DNA of 64,000 nt, taken from contig CAZVNL010000004.1 in assembly GCA_964628055.1 (NCBI GenBank), positions 22,283 through 86,282 of the forward strand, given 5' to 3'. Below the pieces are notes generated by a model that saw nothing but the letters and a program-made list of their open reading frames with translations, was not told the DNA's origin and did not search any database. The translations under genes and the position numbers were made by a program. Of this stretch, positions 35,452 to 43,552 are shown piece after piece. This DNA comes from CAZBEL01 sp964628055 (lineage in GTDB: Bacteria; Fidelibacterota; Marinisomatia; Marinisomatales; TCS56). The stretch's first letter is position 1, and every line of letters begins with the position of its first letter.

Positions 35452-35853
35452 TTATTTGTCAGGTTCTGGTTCCCCTTTCTCCTCGGTTGTGGATTTCGCC
35501 GACTTTTTATCCACGTATTCTTTTACCGTTTCCATGACTTTGGGAGCCAGATCAAAGAGTTTGGTGGTGACACTCTCTTTGCTCCCAATGGTAAGTAGTT
35601 TGACGCCTTCCTCTCCAATGATTACAAAAGCCACCGGTTCAATGGACCAGCCTCCGCCGATTCCTTCGCCATCTCCCTTGCTTTTTTTCGCTTCACTCCC
35701 GTGGCCACCGCCGCTCCCAAAACCGAATACAACCTTGGACACCGGAATGACCGTGTGCTTCCCCGCATTAACGGGTTCCCCAACCACGGTTTTAGTAGCC
35801 ATGAGATCTTGTAATTCCTGGAGTGTGCTTTTAACCAATTCGGCTATATTCAT
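35452..35853 (-). CDS. GerW/YtfJ family protein
   Basis: A 133-residue member of the GerW (YtfJ) family, named from Bacillus spore germination but found in many non-sporulating bacteria. Family features are the VVGEPVNAGKHTVIPVSKVVFGFGSGGG segment, the Gly-rich linker GEGIGGGWSIEPVAFVII, and the final VKLLTIG region. The C-terminus is charged and unstructured. It is followed upstream on the same strand by a DUF2953 gene, the same pairing as ytfJ-ytfI in Bacillus. The molecular function is unknown. Confidence 0.87.
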   Translation of the reverse strand: MNIAELVKSTLQELQDLMATKTVVGEPVNAGKHTVIPVSKVVFGFGSGGGHGSEAKKSKGDGEGIGGGWSIEPVAFVIIGEEGVKLLTIGSKESVTTKLFDLAPKVMETVKEYVDKKSAKSTTEEKGEPEPDK

Positions 35854-35865
35854 GGGATTCCCTTC

Positions 35866-36459
35866 CTATTTGCGGCATTTAAAATAAGTTGTTCCTACAC
35901 GCCAAGCAAGACGGGCCGGTTGCACCCGGAATCTTACCTGACCTTTTAAAGCGGTATTCAATTGACTCCGAAAATAAGGTTTAATTCCTAAGTCTACTCG
36001 CGGGGAGTGTATCATACTTGAAATCCAGTTCAAGCCCCCCATGATGAGACCCGTGTACATGGGGTTCTCCAATTCCAGGCGCCCCATGATGGCCAGGTAT
36101 TCCCAATGTAATTCAGCCACCCCGGCCTGCCATACTTTGATTAGCGAAGAGAAATCACCCTTATGACGTTTTTTCTTTCCACGGGTTCCCATTCGTATCA
36201 GGGCTTTTTTAGTTCGAGCGGAGATAGGCACTGCAATCCACGGGCGGTCATGGGGGCCAAATACCAGGTATCTTTGCGGTAAAAGCTCCAACCCCAATCC
36301 AAATTTTTTACTGCCCACCCATAAATGGCCGGTACCGTCTGATTGCTTTTCGCTTAGCATGATGGTAATAGTCGCAACGATCTGCACGGGGAGGCATAGC
36401 AGCAGGAGAATAAATCCTACGATGCCAATAATTACCCCTGCAATGGTAACTGCGGTCAT
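35866..36459 (-). CDS. DUF2953 family membrane protein (YtfI-like)
   Basis: A 197-residue protein with one N-terminal membrane helix (about residues 5-28), then a soluble region resembling DUF2953: LKIGTGDFSSLIKVWQ-like helix, ENPMYTGLIMGGLNW, and final strands RVDLGIKPYFRSQLNTALKGQVRFRV. The overall layout and pairing with GerW/YtfJ match the Firmicutes ytfI-ytfJ pair. The assignment rests on pattern and context, with function unknown. Confidence 0.72.
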   Translation of the reverse strand: MTAVTIAGVIIGIVGFILLLLCLPVQIVATITIMLSEKQSDGTGHLWVGSKKFGLGLELLPQRYLVFGPHDRPWIAVPISARTKKALIRMGTRGKKKRHKGDFSSLIKVWQAGVAELHWEYLAIMGRLELENPMYTGLIMGGLNWISSMIHSPRVDLGIKPYFRSQLNTALKGQVRFRVQPARLAWRVGTTYFKCRK

Positions 36460-36507
36460 TAAAAACTCTAAACCATAGTAGTGTTAGACAACAATGGAAA
36501 AGGGCCC

Positions 36508-37377
36508 TTATTCAAATAGGTAAGGTTCTTGTTCAAGAAGCTTTTTAGCTAAGGTTTGTTCAAAAAGGTTTTCGGGAGTTACATCCGGCAACTGGGTGGG
36601 GTCTGCTTCAATAACATGGGTCAAGTCTTCATGGAATAGGTCCCGATTGCCAGCTTTGGTATGGTAATATTGGGCCCGAAGGGTGTAGGTACCCAGATAA
36701 TTGGGATTTTCTTTGATTGCCTGTTCGAAGTACCCCGCCGAACGGTCCAGATCCACACCTGGCAACAGGGCAAAAAAAGCGCCGAAGAACCGGTAAGGTC
36801 CACCATGAAAATAGTTAGGTTCCAGAGCCAGGATTCGGTGCATCACGGTTTCCAATACGTCACGTTTTTCCAATCGTACTAATACTGGTTTGGTGGCTAA
36901 GTAACGCCCGAAGTTGGCGGCCCACCAGTAGAGAGTGGGTACGAGGGAGGCCGGGGCCGTGGCCAATTTATCCAGAACGGGGGGTAGCGAGTCCCCGGTA
37001 AGATTGGCAAAGTGCTCTGGCAGGCCTAAAGAATCTATGAGGATTTGTTCCGCGATGGCAGTCCCCGCCAGGAACAAACTATCTTGGCGGGCAGCGTCTT
37101 CCTCTAAAAAATGCCCCTCGAAGTGATACGCCCGACTTAAAAGGACGGAGAGTTCCTGATCCTCGGGTTTTAAATCGTGAGCTTTAGCGAGGAAAAAGGT
37201 GGCCAATCTGGCATCCTGGGGATTGGAGCGGCGTTCCCAGTAGTAATTACCTTGTTGAAGCAGGTAGTCGGCATTTTGGGTTAGAATACGTTCGGGCGTC
37301 ACCGCGGGCGAGGAGCCACAGCTAACGCTCCATCCCCAGAGGAATAGTCCCAAAAGGCTAAGTAGAAATCTGGTCAC
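36508..37377 (-). CDS. Lipoprotein with TatT-like TPR fold
   Basis: A 289-residue predicted lipoprotein from the GTG at 37377: signal peptide FLLSLLGLFLWGWSVSC with the lipobox cysteine, then helical TPR-like repeats. PTLYWWAANFGRYL, VMHRILALEPNYFHGGPYRFFGAFFALLPG and YFEQAIKENPNYLGTYTLRAQYYHTK match the TatT (T component of TRAP-associated) family, which binds ligands periplasmically in Treponema. No TRAP transporter genes are nearby. A longer in-frame start at 37452 would put 25 residues before the signal peptide and is less likely. It is the first gene of the minus-strand cluster. Confidence 0.72.
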   Translation of the reverse strand: MTRFLLSLLGLFLWGWSVSCGSSPAVTPERILTQNADYLLQQGNYYWERRSNPQDARLATFFLAKAHDLKPEDQELSVLLSRAYHFEGHFLEEDAARQDSLFLAGTAIAEQILIDSLGLPEHFANLTGDSLPPVLDKLATAPASLVPTLYWWAANFGRYLATKPVLVRLEKRDVLETVMHRILALEPNYFHGGPYRFFGAFFALLPGVDLDRSAGYFEQAIKENPNYLGTYTLRAQYYHTKAGNRDLFHEDLTHVIEADPTQLPDVTPENLFEQTLAKKLLEQEPYLFE

Positions 37378-37466
37378 ACCGTTAAAGTGATTGCTTTGTG
37401 AGTGGAAGGATAATATCTTCCTCCTGTCTATACAGGGCTTGAAACTTAACACAATTTACGAGTGGA

Positions 37467-38420
37467 ATGGAAAAAGCAATTGAATTAAAAGGGGTTGACC
37501 TGGCGGCGCTTCTGGGGGTGGCCGACGCGCACCTGCGAATTATTTCGGAAAGTTTCCCCACCCAGGTGGTTGTACGGGGGAATCAACTGCGCCTAAGGGG
37601 TGAAAATGAACAAGTGCAATTAGTCAGCCAAGTCATCCATGAGATGTTACAGACGCTCAGCCGCAAAGGGAGCCTTACCCCGAAGGATGTGCGTCAGCTC
37701 ATCCAGATGGCGCACGTCGATAACGGGCATCCTCCTACGCCGGTTGAAAATGTCATTCATTACGGCCGCAAGGGGGCCATAGTAGCCCGGACAAAGGGCC
37801 AACAGGTTTACGCCGATGCCATTAAGGAAAACGATATTGTCTTTTCCGTTGGCCCGGCTGGAACGGGGAAAACCTATATTGCCGTTGCCTTTGCCATCGC
37901 CGCCCTGGAAAACCATGAAGTGGACCGTATTATCCTCTGTCGCCCAGCAGTGGAGGCGGGAGAAAACCTGGGCTTTTTGCCGGGTGATTTAAAAGAGAAA
38001 GTCAACCCTTACTTAACCCCCCTCTATGACGCTCTGAACGACATCATTCCAGCCCCTCGATTAAAAACCCTCCTGGCCCACAACACCATTGAGATAATTC
38101 CCCTGGCTTACATGCGGGGACGAACCCTGAACAATGCCTTTCTCATTTTGGACGAAGCCCAGAATTCCACTCCCCTCCAGATGAAGATGTTCCTCACCCG
38201 CCTGGGAGTCAATTCCAAAACCGTCATTACCGGTGATATAACCCAGATCGACCTACCCCGTTCCAGCGATTCGGGATTGGTGCAAGTCATGGAAATTTTA
38301 AAGGGCATTGACGGCATTGGTTTCGCCTTTCTCAACGAAACGGACGTGGTGCGGCATAAACTGGTGCGGGACATCATCCGGGCCTACGACCAGTCCCCGG
38401 GCAACCACGATGATTCCTGA
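37467..38420 (+). CDS. PhoH-like ATPase
   Basis: A 317-residue PhoH family protein. A KH-like N-terminal region (residues 1-80) precedes the PhoH ATPase domain with Walker A GPAGTGKTYIA (about 131-141), CRPAVEAGENLGFLPGDLKEKV, Walker B AFLILDEAQN and TGDITQIDLP. Family members are linked to RNA metabolism and often pair with ybeY, but no ybeY is present here. The stop overlaps the next gene by 11 bases. The start lies in a short divergent region with the TatT-like gene, where TAATAT near 37413 might be a -10. Confidence 0.93.
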   Translation: MEKAIELKGVDLAALLGVADAHLRIISESFPTQVVVRGNQLRLRGENEQVQLVSQVIHEMLQTLSRKGSLTPKDVRQLIQMAHVDNGHPPTPVENVIHYGRKGAIVARTKGQQVYADAIKENDIVFSVGPAGTGKTYIAVAFAIAALENHEVDRIILCRPAVEAGENLGFLPGDLKEKVNPYLTPLYDALNDIIPAPRLKTLLAHNTIEIIPLAYMRGRTLNNAFLILDEAQNSTPLQMKMFLTRLGVNSKTVITGDITQIDLPRSSDSGLVQVMEILKGIDGIGFAFLNETDVVRHKLVRDIIRAYDQSPGNHDDS

Positions 38421-39648
38421 ACATGTTCGTTTTTATCCTTACTTTCTATCCCGGGAGTCTTTAGGCCAGGACCACTCCCAGGCTTTTCCTTCCTTAACTG
38501 ATCATATAACCGCCGATCTCTGTATTATTGGCGGCGGAATCGCAGGGCTGCTCTCTGCCTACTGGCTGGCGGAATTGGGTGTACAAGTGGTCTTACTAGA
38601 GAGAGGAATTCTTGGCCACGGGGCTACGGGGCGCAATACTGGTTTCATCCTCACCGGTACCGCAGAACATTTTAGTCGTCTTGCAGGACTGGTTGGGAAA
38701 GACAAGGCCATCAGACTCTGGAATTTCACTGCCCGTAACCATGACTTACTGGAAGAGGTAATCACTACCGAGCACATAGAGTGTGACCATGAACGTTGCG
38801 GCAGCTTAATCCTGGCCATGTCCGAGGCCGAGTCTCAGGAACTGGCAACAACCTATCAAATGTTAGCGGAAATAGGACTTGATTGTACCTGGATCGCAAC
38901 GGAGGACGTAAAGGATCTACTCGGGGAACCAATTGGCCACGGAGCGGTGCGCATGAATCGTGATGGCGCCTTACATCCCATAAAGTTTGTCAGCTGTCTC
39001 GCCACCCTGATGAAGAAACAAGCCGTGGCTATGTACGAAGAGACTTGTGTTTCCCTGATCCAGTCCCATCCCCACAGTAATGATATCCGGGTTCACACCC
39101 CCGATGGGTACGTGGATTGTGCCCTGGCTTTATTAACAACTAATGCTCATATTCGGGAGCTACTCCCCGATTATCAGGATATCGTTTTTCCTGTTCGTGG
39201 ACAGGCCTTTGCCACGGAACCCTTTCAAAAACGCATGTTTCGCGAGGTTATTTATGCTAATTTCGGGTATGAATATTGGCGTCAACTCCCCGATGGTCGT
39301 TTAATTATCGGTGGGTTTCGCGAACAGGCAAAAGAGCAAGAATTAACTGACTCCGAGGACCTCAACGTTGATCTATTTCACGGTTTACATAACTATTTCG
39401 CCGACTTATTTCCACCACTTAAGGAGTGTAAAGTGACTCATACCTGGTCCGGTACGATGGGGTTTAGTCAGGACGGTTTACCGCTCCTGGGGAGTAGTCG
39501 GTCATTGCCCCATCTTTACCTCATGGGAGGTTTTACCGGACACGGTTTGGGATTTGTCGCCTTACTAAGCCAGATGGCCGCCCAACTGATGGTAAACGGA
39601 GAGGCTGAAGACGGTGATCTTTTCCATACCCGACGTTTTCGCACTTAA
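38410..39648 (+). CDS. FAD-dependent oxidoreductase (DAO family, PuuB-like)
   Basis: A 412-residue flavoprotein of the D-amino-acid oxidase/glycine oxidase superfamily. The dinucleotide-binding motif CIIGGGIAGLLSAYWLAELG is at about residues 36-55, followed by the acidic strand end LLERG. GATGRNTGFILTG and the C-terminal FTGHGLGFV segment are typical of gamma-glutamylputrescine oxidase-like members. The substrate is an amine or amino acid but unknown. The ATG at 38410 lies within the last codons of phoH, suggesting coupling; an upstream start would overlap phoH further and is rejected. Confidence 0.9.
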   Translation: MIPEHVRFYPYFLSRESLGQDHSQAFPSLTDHITADLCIIGGGIAGLLSAYWLAELGVQVVLLERGILGHGATGRNTGFILTGTAEHFSRLAGLVGKDKAIRLWNFTARNHDLLEEVITTEHIECDHERCGSLILAMSEAESQELATTYQMLAEIGLDCTWIATEDVKDLLGEPIGHGAVRMNRDGALHPIKFVSCLATLMKKQAVAMYEETCVSLIQSHPHSNDIRVHTPDGYVDCALALLTTNAHIRELLPDYQDIVFPVRGQAFATEPFQKRMFREVIYANFGYEYWRQLPDGRLIIGGFREQAKEQELTDSEDLNVDLFHGLHNYFADLFPPLKECKVTHTWSGTMGFSQDGLPLLGSSRSLPHLYLMGGFTGHGLGFVALLSQMAAQLMVNGEAEDGDLFHTRRFRT

Positions 39649-39663
39649 AGGAGTCGCTGAAGA

Positions 39664-40842
39664 ATGATTGACGTTGTTATTACCGCCGCAAAACGCACCC
39701 CCATCGGGGCTTTTCAGGGTTCCCTGGCCCCCGTTTCCGCTCCCCAATTAGGGGCCATTGTACTCCGAGATTCGTTGGCTGAAAGTGGTGTTAAACCCCT
39801 GCAGGTGGAAGAAGTGATCATGGGTTGTGTGCTCACCGCTGGTTTGGGACAGGCGCCCGCTCGCCAGGCAGCCTTGAAGGCTGGTTTACCCAATACGGTG
39901 GAATGCCTCACCATCAATAAAATGTGTGGTTCCGGGTTAAAAGCGGTTATGTTGGCAATCCAAGCCATTCAAGCCGGGGATGTGGAAATCGTCCTCGCCG
40001 GAGGAATGGAGAATATGTCTCAAGCGCCGTATTTACTCCCGAAAGCCCGCGCCGGATACCGGTTGGGGCATGGAGTAGTGGTAGACAGTATGATCAAAGA
40101 TGGGCTCTGGGACGTGTACAATGATTTTCATATGGGAAGCTGTGCGGAACTGTGCGCCCGCGAGCGACATTATACTCGCGAAGCTCAGGATGCTGTGGCC
40201 CAGGAGTCTTACCGTCGGGCGCTCCAGGCCCAGGAACAGGGGCTTTTTAAGGCCGAGTTGACTCCGGTAGAAGTTCCACAACGAAAAGGTGTGCCACTCC
40301 TCGTGGAGCAGGATGAGGAACCCGGGCGCGTAAATTTTGAAAAAATGCCTAACCTGAGACCTGCCTTCGAGCGGGAAGGAACGATCACCGCCGCCAATGC
40401 TTCCAAAATCAACGATGGTGCCGCGGCGGTGCTCATCATGTCAGCCGAAAGAGCGCAAACCCTGGGATTGAAACCCTTGGTCAGGGTAGTGGCGCAGGCT
40501 TCTGCGGCGCAAGCGCCGGAGTGGTTTACCACCGCCCCCGGGAAAGCCATCGAAAAAGTACTACGGAAAGCCAGCCTGGCTGTGTCCCAAATCGATTTAT
40601 GGGAGATTAACGAAGCCTTCGCACCCGTTCTCATGGCGGCGGTGGAGGATAATAAGCTGCAGATGGAACGGGTGAACGTCCACGGGGGCGCCATCGCTTT
40701 AGGGCATCCGATCGGTGCCAGTGGAGCCCGTATCCTGACCACATTAATCCATGCCCTAAAGGCTCATTCAGCAAAGCGTGGCCTGGCAACCCTGTGTATT
40801 GGTGGGGGCGAGGCTTCCGCCCTGATTGTAGAGCGCGTGTGA
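39664..40842 (+). CDS. Acetyl-CoA acetyltransferase (thiolase)
   Basis: A 392-residue thiolase II. The acyl-accepting cysteine is Cys88 in NKMCGSGLKA. HGGAIALGHPIGASGARI carries the catalytic histidine and CIGGGEASA the second cysteine. Biosynthetic (AtoB/ThlA-like) and degradative enzymes share these motifs. Context with an acyl-CoA dehydrogenase and a branched-chain aminotransferase suggests acyl-CoA or branched-chain amino acid breakdown. The stop codon shares a base with the next ATG. Confidence 0.95.
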   Translation: MIDVVITAAKRTPIGAFQGSLAPVSAPQLGAIVLRDSLAESGVKPLQVEEVIMGCVLTAGLGQAPARQAALKAGLPNTVECLTINKMCGSGLKAVMLAIQAIQAGDVEIVLAGGMENMSQAPYLLPKARAGYRLGHGVVVDSMIKDGLWDVYNDFHMGSCAELCARERHYTREAQDAVAQESYRRALQAQEQGLFKAELTPVEVPQRKGVPLLVEQDEEPGRVNFEKMPNLRPAFEREGTITAANASKINDGAAAVLIMSAERAQTLGLKPLVRVVAQASAAQAPEWFTTAPGKAIEKVLRKASLAVSQIDLWEINEAFAPVLMAAVEDNKLQMERVNVHGGAIALGHPIGASGARILTTLIHALKAHSAKRGLATLCIGGGEASALIVERV

Positions 40843-41987
40843 TGGATTTCCAGCTTACCGAAGAACAGCAATTAATCCAAAAAACTGCCCGTCAGTTTGC
40901 CGCCGAGCACCTGGCCCCGGGCGTCATTGAACGGGATGAAAAAGCACAATTCCCGGCTGAACAGATTCGCCAGTTAGGCTCCCTGGGGTTTATGGGTATG
41001 ATGGTCCCAGAGAAGTGGGGGGGCGCAGGTTTGGACACGGTGAGTTATGTGATCGCCATGGAAGAAATTGCCCGTGTTGACGCCTCCGCCGCTGTGGTCA
41101 TGTCCGTGAATAACTCCCTCGTGTGTCAATTGCTGCTGGACTGGGGGAATTACACCCAGCGTGAACAGGTTCTCGCCAAATTAGCCTCCGGGGAATGGTT
41201 AGGGGCTTTTTCATTAAGCGAACCGCAGTCCGGTTCGGATGCCAGTAATATGCGGGCTTTCGCCCGGCGGGATGGATCGGAATATGTGCTTAACGGTAAT
41301 AAAAACTGGGTAACGAATGGAATCAATTCTGACATAGTGATTCTCTTTGCCCTTACTGAGAAGGGCATTGGACATCGGGGAATTTCAGCTTTCATTGTGG
41401 AAAAAGGACGGCCGGGATTTACTACCGGTAAAAAAGAGGACAAGCTGGGTATTCGCGCTTCAGATACCTGTGAACTTTTCTTGGAGGATTGTCGTATCCC
41501 TGTTACAAACCGTATTGGTGAGGAGGGACAGGGGTTTTATATTGCCCTAAAAACTTTGGATGGAGGGCGAGTTGGCATTGCCGCTCAGGCTCTGGGTATC
41601 GCTCAGGCAGCCCTGGATCGTTCCCGGGAATATGCCCAGGAACGTAAACAATTTGGTCGTCCCATAAGTACCTTTGGGGCCATCCAGAATAAAATTGCAA
41701 CCATGGCCACGCAGATTGCGGCTTCCAGGTTATTAATTTACCAGGCGGCCGTGAAAAAAGATGCCCATGAACTATTTACCAAGGAAGCCGCCATGGCGAA
41801 GAGTTTCGCCTCCCAGACGGCGCTCTCCGCTGCGCGGGAATGTGTCCAGATTTTTGGGGGGTATGGCTATATGCGGGAGTTCGGGGTAGAACGCCTTATG
41901 CGGGATGCCAAAATTACCCAGATCTATGAAGGAACTACAGAAATTCAACAACTGGTAATTGCCAGATCAGTCTTGGAGGAATCATGA
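40842..41987 (+). CDS. Acyl-CoA dehydrogenase (short-chain/butyryl type)
   Basis: A 381-residue FAD enzyme oxidising acyl-CoA to enoyl-CoA. The two family signatures are AFSLSEPQSGSDASNM (FAD site) and the C-terminal QIFGGYGYMREFGVERLMRDAKITQIYEGTTEIQ, which contains the catalytic Glu in YEGTTE. This Glu position fits short-chain/butyryl-CoA and branched types rather than isovaleryl- or long-chain enzymes. The ATG at 40842 begins DFQLTEEQQ as in homologues. It overlaps both neighbours and is surely in one operon with them. Confidence 0.95.
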   Translation: MDFQLTEEQQLIQKTARQFAAEHLAPGVIERDEKAQFPAEQIRQLGSLGFMGMMVPEKWGGAGLDTVSYVIAMEEIARVDASAAVVMSVNNSLVCQLLLDWGNYTQREQVLAKLASGEWLGAFSLSEPQSGSDASNMRAFARRDGSEYVLNGNKNWVTNGINSDIVILFALTEKGIGHRGISAFIVEKGRPGFTTGKKEDKLGIRASDTCELFLEDCRIPVTNRIGEEGQGFYIALKTLDGGRVGIAAQALGIAQAALDRSREYAQERKQFGRPISTFGAIQNKIATMATQIAASRLLIYQAAVKKDAHELFTKEAAMAKSFASQTALSAARECVQIFGGYGYMREFGVERLMRDAKITQIYEGTTEIQQLVIARSVLEES

Positions 41988-43018
41988 AATTCGATGACAA
42001 TGCAGTCAATATTGACTGGGACTCCTTAACCTTTGATGTCTATCCAACGCGGAGTATGTATTTTGCCACATGTGAGGAAGAGGGTGAATGGAATACGGGG
42101 TCTTTAATTCCCTTTGGTCCTATTGAAATGTCGCCGGCGGCTGGGGCGTTGAATTATGGACAGGGCGTTTTTGAAGGAACGAAAGCCTATCGCACGGTTA
42201 GAGACCGCGTAGTCCTGTTTCGTCCGGAAATGAACGCTAAAAGAATGGCCCATTCCGCGAAGCGATTGTGTATTCCGCCTCCGCCAGAAGACTTTTTTAT
42301 GGACGCGGTGGAACAAACTGTGCGTGACAATATGGCCTACGTGCCTCCCCTGGGGAAAGGTAGCTTATATATCCGCCCCATCGTTTGGGGAACCGGGGCT
42401 GTTCTGGGCGTTAAACCAGCGCCTTCCTATACGTTCATCGTTTACGTTTCCCCCGTGGGCCCGTACTTCAAACACGGTTTAAAGCCCCTGCATCTTACCG
42501 TGACCCGCGAGTACCACCGGGCGGCACCGAAGGGGATTGGGAATGCCAAAGCCGTTGGGAATTACTCGGCTTCCCTCTACCCGCTGAAATTAGCGAAAGA
42601 AAAGGCCTGTGACGAGGTCATCTATCTTAATGCTACTAATGACCATTATGTGGAAGAAGTGGGATCGGCCAATCTATTTGCACTCATTGGAAATACCTTA
42701 AAGACCCCTCAGCTGGCCGGGTCAATCTTACCCGGTGTAACCCGGGATTCCGTCTTAACCCTTGCCAGGGAGTGTCTCCATCTAGATGTTCAAGAGACAG
42801 ACCTTACTCTCGAGGAGCTATTGCAGGCGGACGAGGCTTTTTGTACTGGTACCGCAGTGGTCGTGACGCCTATTGGCAGGGTTACTTTGGAGAATGAAAT
42901 CCATACTATCCAGTCCGGGGAAATTGGCCCGGTGACGGCTGAACTGCGAACCATGCTAATTGATATCCAGCGCGAACGGCGGGATGATCCCTATGGCTGG
43001 GTCTATCCCCTCACGTGA
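41984..43018 (+). CDS. ilvE: Branched-chain amino-acid aminotransferase
   Basis: A 344-residue fold-type IV PLP transaminase interconverting Leu/Ile/Val and their 2-oxo acids. The PLP lysine is in NAKAVGNYSASL, and EEVGSANLFAL, GSILPGVTRDSVLTLA and FCTGTAVVVTPIG are the other signatures. The size and sequence style are those of the longer BCAT II group also found in eukaryotes. It overlaps the dehydrogenase as ATGA, tying transamination to acyl-CoA oxidation. Confidence 0.95.
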   Translation: MKFDDNAVNIDWDSLTFDVYPTRSMYFATCEEEGEWNTGSLIPFGPIEMSPAAGALNYGQGVFEGTKAYRTVRDRVVLFRPEMNAKRMAHSAKRLCIPPPPEDFFMDAVEQTVRDNMAYVPPLGKGSLYIRPIVWGTGAVLGVKPAPSYTFIVYVSPVGPYFKHGLKPLHLTVTREYHRAAPKGIGNAKAVGNYSASLYPLKLAKEKACDEVIYLNATNDHYVEEVGSANLFALIGNTLKTPQLAGSILPGVTRDSVLTLARECLHLDVQETDLTLEELLQADEAFCTGTAVVVTPIGRVTLENEIHTIQSGEIGPVTAELRTMLIDIQRERRDDPYGWVYPLT

Positions 43019-43072
43019 TGATGGAGTGACTCTACTGATAGACGGCTGTATTTCTTGGCGCAAAGGGGATGA

Positions 43073-43552
43073 ATGAAATGGTTAAAACTGCTCAACGGAG
43101 TGTCTCTTAACGGTATGCATCCCCGTCGTATCGCTCGTGAGACCGTGCTAAAAGCGTTGTACGCCTACCATATCGCTAACGACGAAACAGAAAAGGTTTT
43201 ACAAGACAGTATCCGTTGGGCTGATCTCGATCCCGAAACCGCTGACTATGTCCGGAAGCTCTTTAGCACTACCGTGGAACGCCGGGACTGGACTGAAAAG
43301 CTGATTAAAAAATACCTGGAAAATTGGGATTACGAGCGCGTTGCTTTATTAGATCGCTTGATATTAATGATGGCCATTAGTGAAATTTATTTCATGGATG
43401 AAATTCCCCCGAAGGTGTCCATTAGTGAAGCGATTGAGATTGCCAAAGTCTACAGCACCGAAGACAGTTCCGGTTTCGTGAACGGGATATTAGACACTAT
43501 TTACAAACACAAGTTAGCAGAGAATCATGCTGCGAAGGTAAAGGTATCATGA
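43073..43552 (+). CDS. nusB: Transcription antitermination factor NusB
   Basis: NusB binds boxA RNA with S10 to support rRNA antitermination. The all-helical 159-residue product has the opening RRIARETVLKALYAY, ERVALLDRLILMMAISEI and the C-terminal PPKVSISEAIEIAKVYSTEDSSGFVNGILDTI. The ATG at 43073 has AAAGGGG at suitable spacing; an internal ATG at 43115 would match the usual family N-terminus more closely. The stop overlaps secA as ATGA. Confidence 0.95.
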   Translation: MKWLKLLNGVSLNGMHPRRIARETVLKALYAYHIANDETEKVLQDSIRWADLDPETADYVRKLFSTTVERRDWTEKLIKKYLENWDYERVALLDRLILMMAISEIYFMDEIPPKVSISEAIEIAKVYSTEDSSGFVNGILDTIYKHKLAENHAAKVKVS

